Assembly: GCA_030015575.1 (NCBI GenBank)
Contig: JASDDO010000016.1
Coordinates: 458,628,141 to 458,692,140, forward strand
Origin: Agapanthus africanus
Lineage: Eukaryota; Streptophyta; Magnoliopsida; Asparagales; Amaryllidaceae
DNA length: 64,000 nucleotides
Direction: 5' to 3'
The translations under genes were made by a program, and so were the position numbers. Shown here piece by piece: positions 47,902 through 58,832 of this stretch. Within the stretch, counting starts at the first letter, position 1; every line of letters begins with the position of its first letter. The notes under the pieces are model-generated. The model had not been told where the DNA came from. It was given only the letters and a program-made list of their open reading frames with translations, and made no database searches.

Positions 47902-48597
47902 TGTTGGGGTAAAAATTTGCACACCGGTTGACCGAGTCAAAGTCAAGGTCAACCCCAAGCCAGGTGGGCCCAAGCCCAGGTCAAGCGGGCCCATGCCCAA
48001 GTCGAGCCCGCGGCCGGCCTCCCCCCATGCCAAGATAAAAATTTTTGTAATAAATAATTTTATTGTATTTCTTTATTTTATTTTACGAATGAATGTATGA
48101 AAAATGGGCATAAAGCCAAATTTTTGTAAAGCCCATGGCTTATGTGCAAAAAGAAATGGCACATGAGCCATGGGATAGGCAAAATGCCATTTTGTGAAGC
48201 CCAAGGAGCTATGTGTAAAGTGTATAGCCTATAAAGGCAAGGATAATGGAAATATCTCAACAACTTTTTCTCTCTCCAAAGAAAAATCTAGATCTGTGAT
48301 CTTCTCCTTCCTCAAGGTTCTAAAGCTTCCTCTTTTTTTAATTAAATCAAGAGTTTTACTCTTCCTTTTCCAAAACTAAATAGTTTTTCACTACAAAACC
48401 CACAAAGGGAAACTCAGATCTGCCATCAGATCTCAGAAAGGAGAGATTTTTAGAATCTCATATTTCTTGATTTTCAAGATCCGGCCAACAAAGGAAGAAG
48501 AAGGAGACCCATATTCAGAAACCCCACTTTGGGGAAGAACTAGGGCTCAAGGGGAGAAGCTCTTCATCAGCTTCAAAACATCTTAGGAGTTTAACTC

Positions 48598-48637
<40 letters not shown>

Positions 48638-49461
48638 TAATAAGTGCTCCTTTCTGGAAGTACAACTCCCATCGCAGGGACCAAGTCCCTTTTCGCCGCT
48701 CGAGCGCCCACGTGCTGACACGTGGTGCGCTAGCGCTCTTGCGCCCAGAGCGCTAGCGCTCGAGCGCCCACGTGCTGACACGTGGCGCGCTAGGGCTCAA
48801 AGCTCTAGCGCTCAGAGCGCTAGCGCTCGAGCGCCCACGTGCTGACACGTGGCGCGCTAGCGCTCTTGCGCTCAGAGCGCTAGCGCCCTAGCGCCCACGT
48901 GCTGACACGTGGCGCGCTAGCGCTCAGTGCGCTAGCGCCCGAGTGCCCACATGCTGACACGTGGTGCGCTAGCGCTCTTGCGCTCAAAGCGCTGGCCCCA
49001 CGCATCCTTTTGGATGCCTTTTCTATATATACATACATACATATATACATATATACATATATACATATGTATACATATGTACACACACACATACTCCAAA
49101 ACACAGTCCCTGTTAGAAAAAAATTTCTAACGGGGCGCTGCCCTGCATCCCGCAAGGGGGCTGCTAGCCCCCTTGACCCCCAGCCCGCTATCCGGGTAGC
49201 GGGACCCCCGATATATCCAAAACCCCTTCAAAACACACGTACACTGCACGTTGAGTTCGCATGACCAGTTTAACCCGTCAATCGGAGGTTTCTTCGCTCC
49301 AAAGGCGAGGGGTAATTAACGGCAGTTTAGTCCGCGGCTGCCGGAGATTCGGATCCCCACGATCAATAACCCCAGCCTACCCTATGCAGGGGGAATCTAT
49401 AATGCGCCTGACAAGCGCGCGCGTATTCCCATCTCAATGGGGTGACGAAAAACACCCTGCA
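47902..49461 (+). repeat. E 3' LTR (1560 bp)
   Basis: Matches the left LTR closely but has five CACGTG units (about 48700-48985) rather than seven, and a different TA-run length (48601-48632). It ends CACCCTGCA, followed by TCAAC at 49462-49466. Confidence 0.94.
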
Positions 49462-49466
49462 TCAAC

Positions 49467-50680
49467 GTCGTCGGAGAGGTGGTGTGTCCCAATGATCAAT
49501 GATCCCTCTTTCCAAATATAGAGGAGGAACCCCCCATAAGCTTAAAAAAAGAGAGAAAGTTTCGAAAGAACAGAGAATTAAATTCTCGAGGAAGAAGAAC
49601 CCTCTTCTTGGAAATTTTAGGTAAATAAAAGTAGATAAAGATCCTGTGGATCATTCAAGAAAAAAAAAGAGAGCACAGTACCCAGCGCCCCATATGTTCC
49701 TCACGTGGGCGCTACAAGAGTGCCTAACACTCATTGAGCGGCGCTCAGCGCCTAGTGCCACACGTGCCCCTCACGTGGACGCTATAGAATAAAAGATCTC
49801 AAGGAGTGGCGAGCAGCGCCCCACATGCCTCTCACGTGGGCGCTACAAAAGAACTCAGGAGTGCTTAGCACTCGGTGGGTGGCGCTCAGCGCCCAGCTCT
49901 CCACGTACCTCTCATGTAGGTGCTACAAAAGAACTCAGGAGTGCTTAGCACTCAGTGGGTGACGCTCAGCACCCAACGCCCTACATGCCTCTCATATAGG
50001 CGCTAAGAAAGAACTCGAGAGTGCTTAGCACTCACTAGGCAGCACCTAGCGCCTCACGTGCTTCGCACGTAGGCTCCATAAAGATTGCTTAGCACTCCAT
50101 ATAAAGGCAAAAGGGGTAAAGTGTTTAACACTTATCGGGCAATTCCCATGACTGAAAACCCCACATAATTATATGTGAGCGTCAGAACTTACATGAGCGC
50201 TCGACACTTTTTGCACAAAAAAGGGACTGAGCCCAAACAAGTGCTTAGCACTCTTTTTCAAATAAAAAGAAAACTGAGTGGGCCAAGCCCAATTTGGTTA
50301 GGTCCCTTGAGAGTAGAAACACTTTAATTTAGATCAACCGAGCCCATGCGCTCACTACTTCCCAAACTGGTCTTACTCCCAAATACGACTATCGATCTTC
50401 CAACTGATGATATCCTAAAACAATATTCGTCCCACATTCCCTTGAGGAAATCTTAGCCTCAAAATACAACTAATGATTTCTGGGTTTACCATTAATCCCT
50501 TTTCCCCCAACACGGGAATTGGTTCAAGGGTACATCTCTCTACACCTCTGATACATGTCGTTGTAATTCCTCAACGTCTTCAGAGAGGTGGCAGGTCCCG
50601 ACAACCAACAGCTTTTTGGTGCACTGATGTGTACACCTCAAATCAGACCGCACCCCAAACCGGGTGCATCCCATAACATC
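49467..50680 (+). repeat. B 3' LTR continuation and/or related Tat LTR remnant
   Basis: 49467-49482 continues the B LTR across the E insertion. From about 49680 to 50100 there is another GC-rich array with five CACGTG sites and repeated hairpins GAGTGC-TTA-GCACTC and GGCGC-TCA-GCGCC. Near 50540-50592 a segment resembles the B LTR around the E insertion point (CTACACCTCTGATAC ... AGAGAGGTGG). No clean LTR end or duplication was found, so borders are uncertain. Confidence 0.6.
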
Positions 50681-50689
50681 GTTGTTCAT

Positions 50690-51500
50690 CCCGTCATGTA
50701 ATAAATACACGTGCATACAAGATGGACAATGGACCGAGATGTCCCTAAACTAACAACGAACCGTAACTTCCTTAAACTAAAACCTCATCCCCAAATGGTG
50801 ATCAACGGACCGTAACATCCTTAAACTAAAACCTCAACCCCAAATGGTGATCAACGGATCGAGACGTCCTTAAACTAAAACCTTATATCCAAAATGGTGA
50901 TCAACGGACCGAGACGTTCTTAAACTAAAATCTCACCTCCAAAATGGTGATCAACAGACCAAGACGTCCTTAAACTAAAAATCTCACTTCCAAAATGGTG
51001 ATCAACAGACCGAGATGTCCTCAAACTAGAACTTCTCCTCCAAAATGGCGACAGTAGACCGAGATGTCCCTAAACTAACAACGGATCGAGACGTCCTGAA
51101 ACTAAACCGTCACCCCAAATGGCGACAATGGACCGAAATGTTCCTAAACTAACAACGGACCAAGACATCCTTAAACTAAACCGTCACCCCAAATAGCGAC
51201 AATGGACCAAAACGTCTTTAAAGTAACAATGGACCGAGATGTCCCTAAACTAACAACGGACCAAAATGTCCTTAAACTACCGTTGCCTCCAAAATGGCAA
51301 CAACGGACCGTAACGTCCTTAAACTAAAATCTCACTTCCAAAATGGTGATCAACGGACCGAGACGTCGTTAAACTAAAATCTCACCTCCAAAATGGTGAT
51401 CAACAGACCGAGATGTCCTCAAACTAGAATTTCGCCTCCAAAATGGCGACAATGGACTGAAATGTCCCTAAACTAAAACAATTGAGCCCAAATGCTCTCT
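50690..51500. repeat. Tandem array like that at 36480-36905
   Basis: About 20 or more short units with GGACCGAGA-GTCC and TAAACTAA, often paired with an AAATGGTGATCAAC segment. It is related to B's first 3' module. It suggests that a third Tat-like element once lay here or that B's end was rearranged. Confidence 0.75.
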
Positions 51501-51689
51501 TGTTGGATCTGAAACAAAAATGATCCTAAAATCTTGTTAAGTAGATCTTAGTCTCAAATTGGACTAACGTATCCTTAACAAAAATCCAACCGAGCCCCGA
51601 AATGCTCACATACGTTTAAGTCGATCTTAATCCCAAAATAGATTAACGATCCTAAATAAAAAAACAAACCCAAATCTAAGATATACGGA

Positions 51690-52136
51690 TTTGGACTAAT
51701 TCACGCCCTACGGGCGACAACATAAATTAGATTCCGTATACAATCCACGGGCAACTCAAACAAACAAAAACACACACGACACGAAGTGAACTTCCGGAGT
51801 AGGAGAAAGTGGTTATCGCGATGCGATAACGTAATTAACTGCAGGGGATTGCGCCTGCAGGGAATAGCGTCCCCACAATCAAAAACCCCTCGCAAACGAG
51901 GGGGGATCTGACGAAGTCTGCTACAACGGCCGCATCTGTCTAAACCTCAGATATACGGTGCCATAAATTAACTTGGCATCTTCGGAGAGGTGGACGGATA
52001 AATCCAAATAGCATCTGCCCCCAAATTCAGGCAAGACGATCCATCCTGGTTCATCTCTGTTTTCGGCGGTAAACAATCCGGTATTACGAGAATAGGTGGC
52101 GATGTCAATCTTGACTTGAATTCTAAAAAAGTTTGT
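51690..52136 (+). repeat. Diverged LTR end of the E/B group
   Basis: GTATACAATCCACGGGC-type segment near 51735-51755, then a hairpin series (51814-51832, 51841-51862, 51888-51905) matching the E LTR end in order and in linker sequence (TAATTAAC, CCCCACAATCAA). Near 51940-51992 there is a segment like the B LTR (TCGGAGAGGTGG). It stops where chromovirus fragment G begins. Confidence 0.6.
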
Positions 52137-54051
52137 TAACATGCTTCTGACCAAACGAATGCTTTATCTTTACGTGTGAGCTTGGTCAGGAGTGTTGCAA
52201 TCTTCGAAAATCCTTCTATGAATCTTCGGTAGTATCCTGTTAATCCCAAGAAACTTCGAATATCCTTCACCGTCTTCGGTGTCGGCCATTCGCTGATGGC
52301 TGATACCCTAGCTGGATCTACTGAGATTCTTTCACCCGAAACAATGTGTCCAAGAAATACGACTTGATCTAGCCAAATTTGCACTTGCTGTACTTGGCAT
52401 AAAGTTGATGCTGTCATAATGTCTTCAGGACAATCCGCAAATGCTCAGCATGCACTTTCCGATTCTTTGAATACACCAGGATGTCATCGATGAAAATAAC
52501 AACAAACCTGTCTAGGTACTCTCGGAAAACCTGGTTCATCAGATTCATGAAAATAGCATGTGCATTGGTCACTCCAAATGGTATCACGAGAAACTCATAA
52601 TGACCATACCGAGTCCTGAATGCCGTCTTCGGAATATCAGACTATTTGATCTTCACCTGATGATAACCCGAACGAAGATCTAGTTTTGAGAAAACACAAG
52701 ACCCACTTAGCTGATCGAACAGATCGTCGATGCGCGGTAGTGGATACTTGTTCTTTATCATGACTTCGTTCAGAGCTCGGTGGTCTATGCACATTCTGTA
52801 TGAACCTTTCTTCTTCTTCACAAGCAAAACTGGAGATCCTCAACTTGAAGTACTGGGACGAATCCATCCTTTCTTCAAAAGTTCGTCCAACTGAGTACGG
52901 ATCTCTTTCAATCCTTCTGGACTTAACCGATATGGTGCTTTGATCACCGGTTGTGCACCAGGTAATAAGTCAATACTGAATTCAAGAGCTCGATCGGGAG
53001 GAAAACCTGAGATGTCTTTAGGGAATACATCCTCAAACTCTCGAACTACCTCTGGCTTGTCTTCTTCCGCCTGTATTGTTGCAATCACCGCCTTCCTTGG
53101 TAAAGCCTTATAGGTGCTAGGTTCCAGGGTATGGTCTCCACTCTTGAAATAAAAGACCGGATGATCTGGTATCTCTAACACTATCCTCCTTTGACGACAG
53201 TCGATGGTAGCGAAGAAAGTTCCTAGCCAGTCCATTCCCAAGACTGCATCAAAGTTCAGTATATCCAGCAACTTGAAGTTCGCATAAAATTCGCTGCTGC
53301 AGACGACCACTGGACACAGATCATATCCCAGAGTTGCTTTTAGAACGCCGTTCCCTGAACTAACATTCCAGCTGGATACGAGCGGTTTAAATGGAATCGC
53401 ATGAGTTCGGACGAACCGTTGCGACATAAAACAATGTGATGCTCCATTATCGAAGAGTGATAAGGCAGGTAGGGAGGCTACTAAGATTGTACCTAAGTTG
53501 TGTGGGATATGTTTAGGTATAGAAAGAAAAATATATATATTGATGTATACAAGGATTGAGAAGGTTTGAAATATGGGGAGTTACCAGTGATGACTTGGCC
53601 AGTGGCTTCAACTTCTTCCACAGTTATTGTGAAAGCCTGACGCCTAGGTATATTCCTCCTTGTCGGAGGCATATTCCTCTGTCAGTTCCTCTGTCCTTGA
53701 GGCATGTTCCTCTGTGCCTGATGAAACTGACGCGGAGGCTATGCAGGAGGTCCACGAGGAGGTGGAGTAGGTAGGGCTAAGCGAGGTGCAGGAGCCAGAA
53801 TAGATGGCCGCTGCGGAAAAGTGATCGCTGGTCGGGGTGCGGGAGCTGGGATGAAACGATAGGGACAATCTCCAATGGCGTGATTGGATGCGCCACAAAC
53901 TAAGCATAGGCGGTTAGCAAGCCTGCAGTCCTTCGCCGGGTGTCCATTCCTCTTGCAATAGAAACAAAAGTCTGGACTAGGCCGGTTAAATGGTACTCCT
54001 AGTCTCCTGGGTACAAAAGGTGGCCTGGAAGAGGCTCCTCCTGCCATCTGT
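52137..54051 (-). mobile_element. G: chromovirus fragment, same family as H, minus strand, no LTRs
   Basis: Reading from 54051 down: Gag zinc knuckles (CFYCKRNGHPAKDC, CLVCGASNHAIGDC), a proline-rich linker, protease (VLGMDWLGTF region), the segment before the polymerase (GWIRPSTSS), and polymerase blocks down to KAFVWSEAC near 52140. Both ends stop abruptly with no LTR or duplication. It is a broken fragment with several interruptions and is clearly homologous to H in the opposite orientation. Confidence 0.87.
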
Positions 54052-54369
54052 AACGTTTTGAAAATCGTTCAGGTGAAATTTCGGTTAATCGGTAAATAAC
54101 GGGTGTTTTCCGTAAAAATCGAGATATAAATATCTTTTAATATAAAATTAAATATACATATTCTAGCTATGTAATTGCTAGTATTTGGTGTTTATTGAGT
54201 CACTTGTAAAATTTCTAATTTACTGAAATTTTTTCCGAAAATAATTATTTTAATATTATTTTAAGCCGTCACTAATACATTTAATTAGGGAAAATTACAA
54301 ATTGGAATGAGTTGATACAAATTTTGTGCATCATGACACATTAAACTAACCTGTAAAATAATATTTCTG
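54052..54369. other. AT-rich spacer
   Basis: About 320 AT-rich bases between G and the host-like segment. I see no coding signal, repeat border or RNA gene. Confidence 0.5.
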
Positions 54370-54861
54370 AAATGAAATGAAATTGTCAAATAGTCGACAT
54401 CTTCTTCGTCTATTCTACGGGCAACGATTGCGCCAAAGGTCACGGCCGATGATTTTGGAATGTAAAACTACGGCAGGTCTTCTTCTTTGGCCGACAGTTT
54501 CTCCATACCGAATCCGAAGGGATCCTCAACCTTCGCAAATTTTGAAGCTTTTTGGATAGAGCGTCTTTGCGGAGAAAGCAAGCAATAGAAGCATCAAAAG
54601 TGACACCTTGTCCTTCCGATGCCACGAATAGTCTCTCAAAAATGCTCAAGGCCTTAATTAGACTTGGGTGCTTATGCCGAACATTGCAAGGGAAGAGTCA
54701 GCAAGAGTATCCCAACTTCATACCTCTCCGTGATCTCTTCTTTTTGTTCTAAGCCTGATTTGGCCTTTTAGCCATCTCTTCGATCAAATAGAGTCCTACT
54801 TTTTTCCTCCCACGATAGCGATATTCCTTTTTCCATTTTTGAGTTGATAGACGGTGTCATT
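54370..54861 (-). other. Unassigned host-like stretch downstream of the PMD fragment
   Basis: A 70-codon open stretch on - (54440-54649) and the bases between it and 54862 show no family that I recognise. The open stretch is in a different frame from the PMD fragment, so an intron, a frameshift or chance are all possible. It may be the decayed continuation of the PMD gene. Confidence 0.3.
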
Positions 54862-55452
54862 TTAGATGACAATTGGTCCTCTTAACTGATCGAACTCAAG
54901 CGACACCGAAGAAGCTTCTACCGTAGAATCACATCGATCGTAGGGAGAAAAGTGGCATACCCTTTTTCGGGTTAAACCTTCAAGTACAGCTAGCACTGTG
55001 GAAAATATATATTCGTCAGGAGGTAATAATTCTTCGTAATGTTCTCCCCTGATCGGCAGCCCTGAAATTTCACAGAACTCCTCCAGCGAAATAGAGACTT
55101 CGCGGTCCCCTAGCAGGAACGTATTTGTTGGAAGATTCCACTGATTCAAAAAAGCCTTGACCCACCAGATGTGTGGAGCATGGTAGTAGAATAATGACAC
55201 ATATACCACTTGATACAGCCCAACTTTCTGCAGCCGTGAGCGTTGGGACGAAAGAATATACCAGTCCCAGGGAAGACAGCCTACTGGATGGCGCGGGATA
55301 ACACCTATCTTATAGACCTGCCCCCTGGGTCGAGCTTCATCCTGATATATTCGGCGTCCCAAGATATCGATAGCCATCATGGGTTGATTAGGTATACCTG
55401 TTGTTGATGGCTCAAGCCGACCCTCGGGGGTCCAATTAGTCGCCTCTACCGC
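54862..55452 (-). pseudogene. Plant mobile domain (PMD) gene fragment, truncated by H
   Basis: About 196 codons read open on - up to a stop at 54862-54864. The part WWVKAFLNQWNLPTNTF, then REVSISLEEFCEISGLPIRG, matches the typical plant mobile domain (aminotransferase-like) pattern of an aromatic-rich helix followed by a D/E-V-x-x-x-L-x-x-x motif and GLPI-G. PMD proteins include the MAIN/MAIL1 group and many transposon-borne copies. The 5' part is missing: chromovirus H lies directly at 55453, and the open frame runs nine codons into its LTR only by chance. Probably a pseudogene. It could be host-derived or carried by an older transposon. Confidence 0.6.
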
Positions 55453-55569
55453 TGTAACAACTCCAATTTTTGTATACATAAATTTGATTTAAATTTGAGG
55501 TATACTTGAAGTATTTAATGTTGTTGTTATCACTTTAAGTATTTATTTTCCCACAATAATTACAAGCAG

Positions 55570-55640
55570 GAGCTTGTAGCTCATTGGTAATACCTTGCAT
55601 TACTGAACCAAGCCACCAGAGTTCAAATCCCATACCTCAC
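55570..55640 (+). other. tRNA-like / SINE-head segment in the H 5' LTR
   Basis: A box TAGCTCATTGG (55577-55587) fits TRGYNNANNNG; B box GTTCAAATC (55621-55629) fits GWTCRANNC. They lie 44 bases apart, the spacing found in tRNAs. The D and anticodon stems do not fold well, so this is not a functional tRNA gene. It is more likely a fossil SINE head or a captured pol III promoter. It is repeated in the 3' LTR. Confidence 0.5.
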
Positions 55641-55976
55641 ATTATTTTTAGATTATTTTTCTTTTAAAATTCTTGGAAGCCCAACAGTCCATAGGCCATA
55701 ACTCCCAAAAGTTGAACTGAACCCTAAAAAGCAAATATACCAGAGCCTACGTCAAGAGATCCCCCACCCATCGACACCCCGACTCGGCCGGACGGCCGAG
55801 TCGTCAAAACGAAAGTTGTGTCGTTTCGTCTTCTCAACTCTCCTGCATACACCATTTTATTAGATCGGTTTCCGAGTGTTAATTACACCCTATTTACTAC
55901 AAATTTTAATGTTTTTCTTTAATTTTTACAATTTTTTAAATATAAAACCTTTCACCTACCTTATCCTAGCCTACCC

Positions 55977-55985
55977 TATAAATAG
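55977..55985 (+). promoter_or_regulatory. TATA box of the H LTR
   Basis: TATAAATAG, preceded by a C/T-rich stretch and followed by a C/T-rich leader start about 30 bases on. A good match to a plant core promoter. Confidence 0.65.
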
Positions 55986-58287
55986 ACCCCCCTACCCTCT
56001 ACCCTCTCATCCCAAAACACTAGGTTTACTCTCTCAAAATTTTTACAAGAAGGGTGTACTTTGAAATCGAATTCACGGCGAAGCTCTGACGGAATTCCGA
56101 AGACGTTTTTTTGAAATAACCGGCGACGAAGCAACGCCTCGACAACTCACCTAGTTCCTCTATACTCTTTAGTATAGATCGAAACCCGTAAGTCCCATTC
56201 TTTCCTTCTTTCTACTTCTCAAAAATACGAAATTACGAAACCCGACGGAAATCGGAACAAACCGATTTCCGATTCGGTTTTCTATAAAATATCACTTATC
56301 ACCAATTCCATAATGCTTCAACTTATTCATGTTGACTATTAATCACATAACAACTAATTTGGACAAAGTTTCTCACATGAAATGATAGCTTTTGCAATAT
56401 CGTATTCTTTTTCACTTTAATACCATAATGTTTATTTTTCTTCTTCTAATCAATTCAATCATGTCTAAACATCTTTATCATGATTATTAAACTTGTAAAA
56501 ATCAATTTGAATAAGTTTTCACACATGAAATGATAACCTTTTCAATTTACCGTATTTTTTCACTTTAATACCATTATATTTCAATTTCACATTTAACCCC
56601 TTAACCTTACTGTACATTTAAAGTAGAGCATGAGGTAATGACCTATCTCCACACACACGCAAATACAACCCTAAAACGATATCATCAAAAGTTAGAATAC
56701 GATAAAACGAAACTTTCATTAAAATACCATAATCTTAATCAAACCATTCTTAAAGGTTTTAGATTTCATACACTTTTAAGTAAATACTTCTTAGTTGGAA
56801 AAATACGATAAGTTATGGACATCGATCGTTTATCTAAACCTGACTTTGTGGTGTCTAGGTTAGGCAAGTGAGCTTAGGTAACTTTAAAAGGCCCGCCTCA
56901 CGATTCGTGAGCGAATCCCTCCTTACTCACTTGTACTTACCTGGCCATAATTGGCGGTGAAGAGGCGATTTGAGCCTTCTAACGACTTGTCGTTTAGATC
57001 ATTTAGAAATAGGCTAATTGGCTTAGGAAAGCCTAGAATCTAAAATACGGAAAATTACACTTTGCAAATAAATACCTTTTACTTTATAAAAACCGTTTTC
57101 TAAAAGATTAGTATTTTACAATCTTTGCAAAGCACCGCTACAACCCATCTTTAGGGAACTCGTTCGGGATCGTGTGATTTATCGCGCACCCTCGGGCTAG
57201 TAGTGCGAGATTCAGACCTCCGCAAGGAGCATACAGTCTCGAAAGGTTTAAAATACGACATCTTAAGAAAATGAGATTTTTGGAATATAAAAGATTTATT
57301 AAAAATTATTTTTGTATAAACATATATATATTTATCATTTAAATATCTATTTTATTATAAAATAAATTTTCCACCTTTTTCTAAAAATCACAATAGTAAA
57401 TTTTACACTAAAATACCATGAACTTCAAATGATCAATATTATAAATAAATACCTTTATTTATAAAACTAGGATATTTTCATTAGAAATATCACAACATAA
57501 AATCCACCCTCATTACAACCCTAAAGACGAACAATAAATACTTGAGGTGTATTTTGAATAGTATATAAAAGTATTTTTACATAAAACGCCCTCAAGTTTA
57601 TAAATTACCCTAAGGACCCTAGCAATTATAAGACTTCGGTTCACAATTCTGATTGTCTGACTCGGATTTGAGTCTGATTAATCTGACTTGAATATGATTC
57701 AAGTCAATCCATAATCTACAAGTTTCCAATTTAATATGAACACATGAATCCATGAATACAATTATCGGTTTATACAATTTGGCTGAACCGAACCATGGAT
57801 ATATTCCTTTTACATGATTCTCAGTATTCCATTTACATGACTCTACGGTTATAACCGTTTCCTGATATCATGGTTTCGGTCAGTCAGTCAATCAATCATA
57901 CAACCAACACAATTTACAAGATAACAATATAAACAAGATATCGCGGGGTTTAAGGGGTAGATTGGTACGGAAGGTATTGAAGGTGGCACGAGGTGGTCAG
58001 ACTTAACACACCTAACATGAATCCAGTTGCTGTTGTACCGTGGCATAAACGGTACCTTGTACTATACGTGCCCTTAGTCTCTGGCATATAGAGACTCCCC
58101 TCGTATACACTAGCATCCTTCTGTACCAAGCTACAAACAACAGCGTTGATATAACATTACAACAATAGTACACTTTAAAATGTATCTTCTTATTCTATCT
58201 TTTTCTACTTCCCTCTTACCTTTGGGACTTACCGAGCGACCTGTTCGCTGACGACATTCTGTTTTTCTCTTCTTTGAATGTCGTCAG

Positions 58288-58361
58288 GTGATTTGGACCC
58301 GGCAGAGGTCGAGCCATCGCAAGAAGACTTGAAGCAATTTACTGAAGACCCTGGACTGTAG
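58288..58361 (+). other. Exon-like segment near the end of the H LTR
   Basis: A pyrimidine-rich run ending GTCAG precedes an open stretch reading DLDPAEVEPSQEDLKQFTED and a few more residues to a TAG stop. A 3'UTR-like sequence with AATAAA at 58475-58480 follows. It looks like the last exon of some gene, or a leader coding segment. Only sequence feel supports this. Confidence 0.3.
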
Positions 58362-58474
58362 TTTCATTGTATACTTTTTCTTTCTGTACTTTTCATTTCC
58401 TGTTATGCCACTGTTTAGGCATCTTTTTATTTCAGTTGTATTTCCTTTCATGTATTGTACAAAGAATGTTAATG

Positions 58475-58480
58475 AATAAA
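58475..58480 (+). terminator. Polyadenylation signal in the H LTR
   Basis: AATAAA in an AT- and GT-rich context about 140 bases before the LTR end, suitable for ending the R region. Confidence 0.45.
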
Positions 58481-58628
58481 AGTTGCTGTTCTTTTATATC
58501 TTGTCTCTTGTGTATTTATTTTATATTGCTTATATACGCTTAGCGTATGTACTTCTGAGTATATACGTAGCGGACCTCGTCGCGTCCCCTTCGCCGTACA
58601 CTGGGAAGCGGGGCGTGGCAGATTTTGT

Positions 58629-58654
58629 TGGTGGCCCATGCAGGTCAGAGCTGT
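58629..58654 (+). other. H primer binding site, diverged
   Basis: TTGGT and then GTCAGAGCTG, separated by a short extra stretch, sit where the initiator tRNA-Met site TGGTATCAGAGC would be expected, just after the LTR. Confidence 0.45.
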
Positions 58655-58832
58655 ATGAATCCCTATCATGCAGTTCTGTTCTGCGTGAACAACCTAAGCA
58701 ATATAACACAAGAAGCAGCAACTAAAACATTTTTTACAATTCATGTTCCTTGAATCTTGCCATTTCATATTCCTTGAATCTTATCATTTCATGTACTTGA
58801 ATCTGTCCTAACCCAAATTTTTCTTCAGGGTT

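Larger units (their letters stand above)
40329..49461 (+). mobile_element. E: gag-only Tat-like LTR retrotransposon (non-autonomous)
   Basis: Complete by its borders: LTRs 40329-42098 and 47902-49461, TCAAC duplications, primer site, purine tract. Inside are a Tat-type Gag (42242-44527) and then only tandem repeats; no protease, polymerase or integrase is visible. It fits the known class of gag-only plant elements moved by the enzymes of an autonomous partner. Its 3' repeat modules match those of B, suggesting a B-like partner. Gag is broken in a small number of places. LTRs are similar by eye apart from repeat number, so it is young. Confidence 0.9.
55453..58620 (+). repeat. H 5' LTR (about 3.17 kb)
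   Basis: TGTAACAACTCC to GGGGCGTGGCA. It contains a tRNA-like segment (55570-55640), a TATA box (55977-55985), a long AT-rich middle (56280-57900) in which I see no gene, an exon-like piece (58288-58361), and an AATAAA signal (58475-58480). The right border is inferred from the GGCGTGGCA end and the primer-like bases after it. Confidence 0.8.

Noticed and set aside
46195-47912. Open frames on both strands across the GGAAT-ATGCTCCG array
   Set aside because: They arise from the stop-free repeat unit, are open on both strands at once, and have no start context or domain.
50625-50645. A primer-site-like TTTTGGTGCACTGATGTG after a possible LTR end
   Set aside because: Only weakly like the E primer site, with no LTR pair or Gag after it, so it cannot be supported as an element start.
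55570-55640. A functional tRNA gene
   Set aside because: The boxes fit, but the acceptor, D and anticodon stems do not pair properly. Kept only as a tRNA-like or SINE-head fossil.
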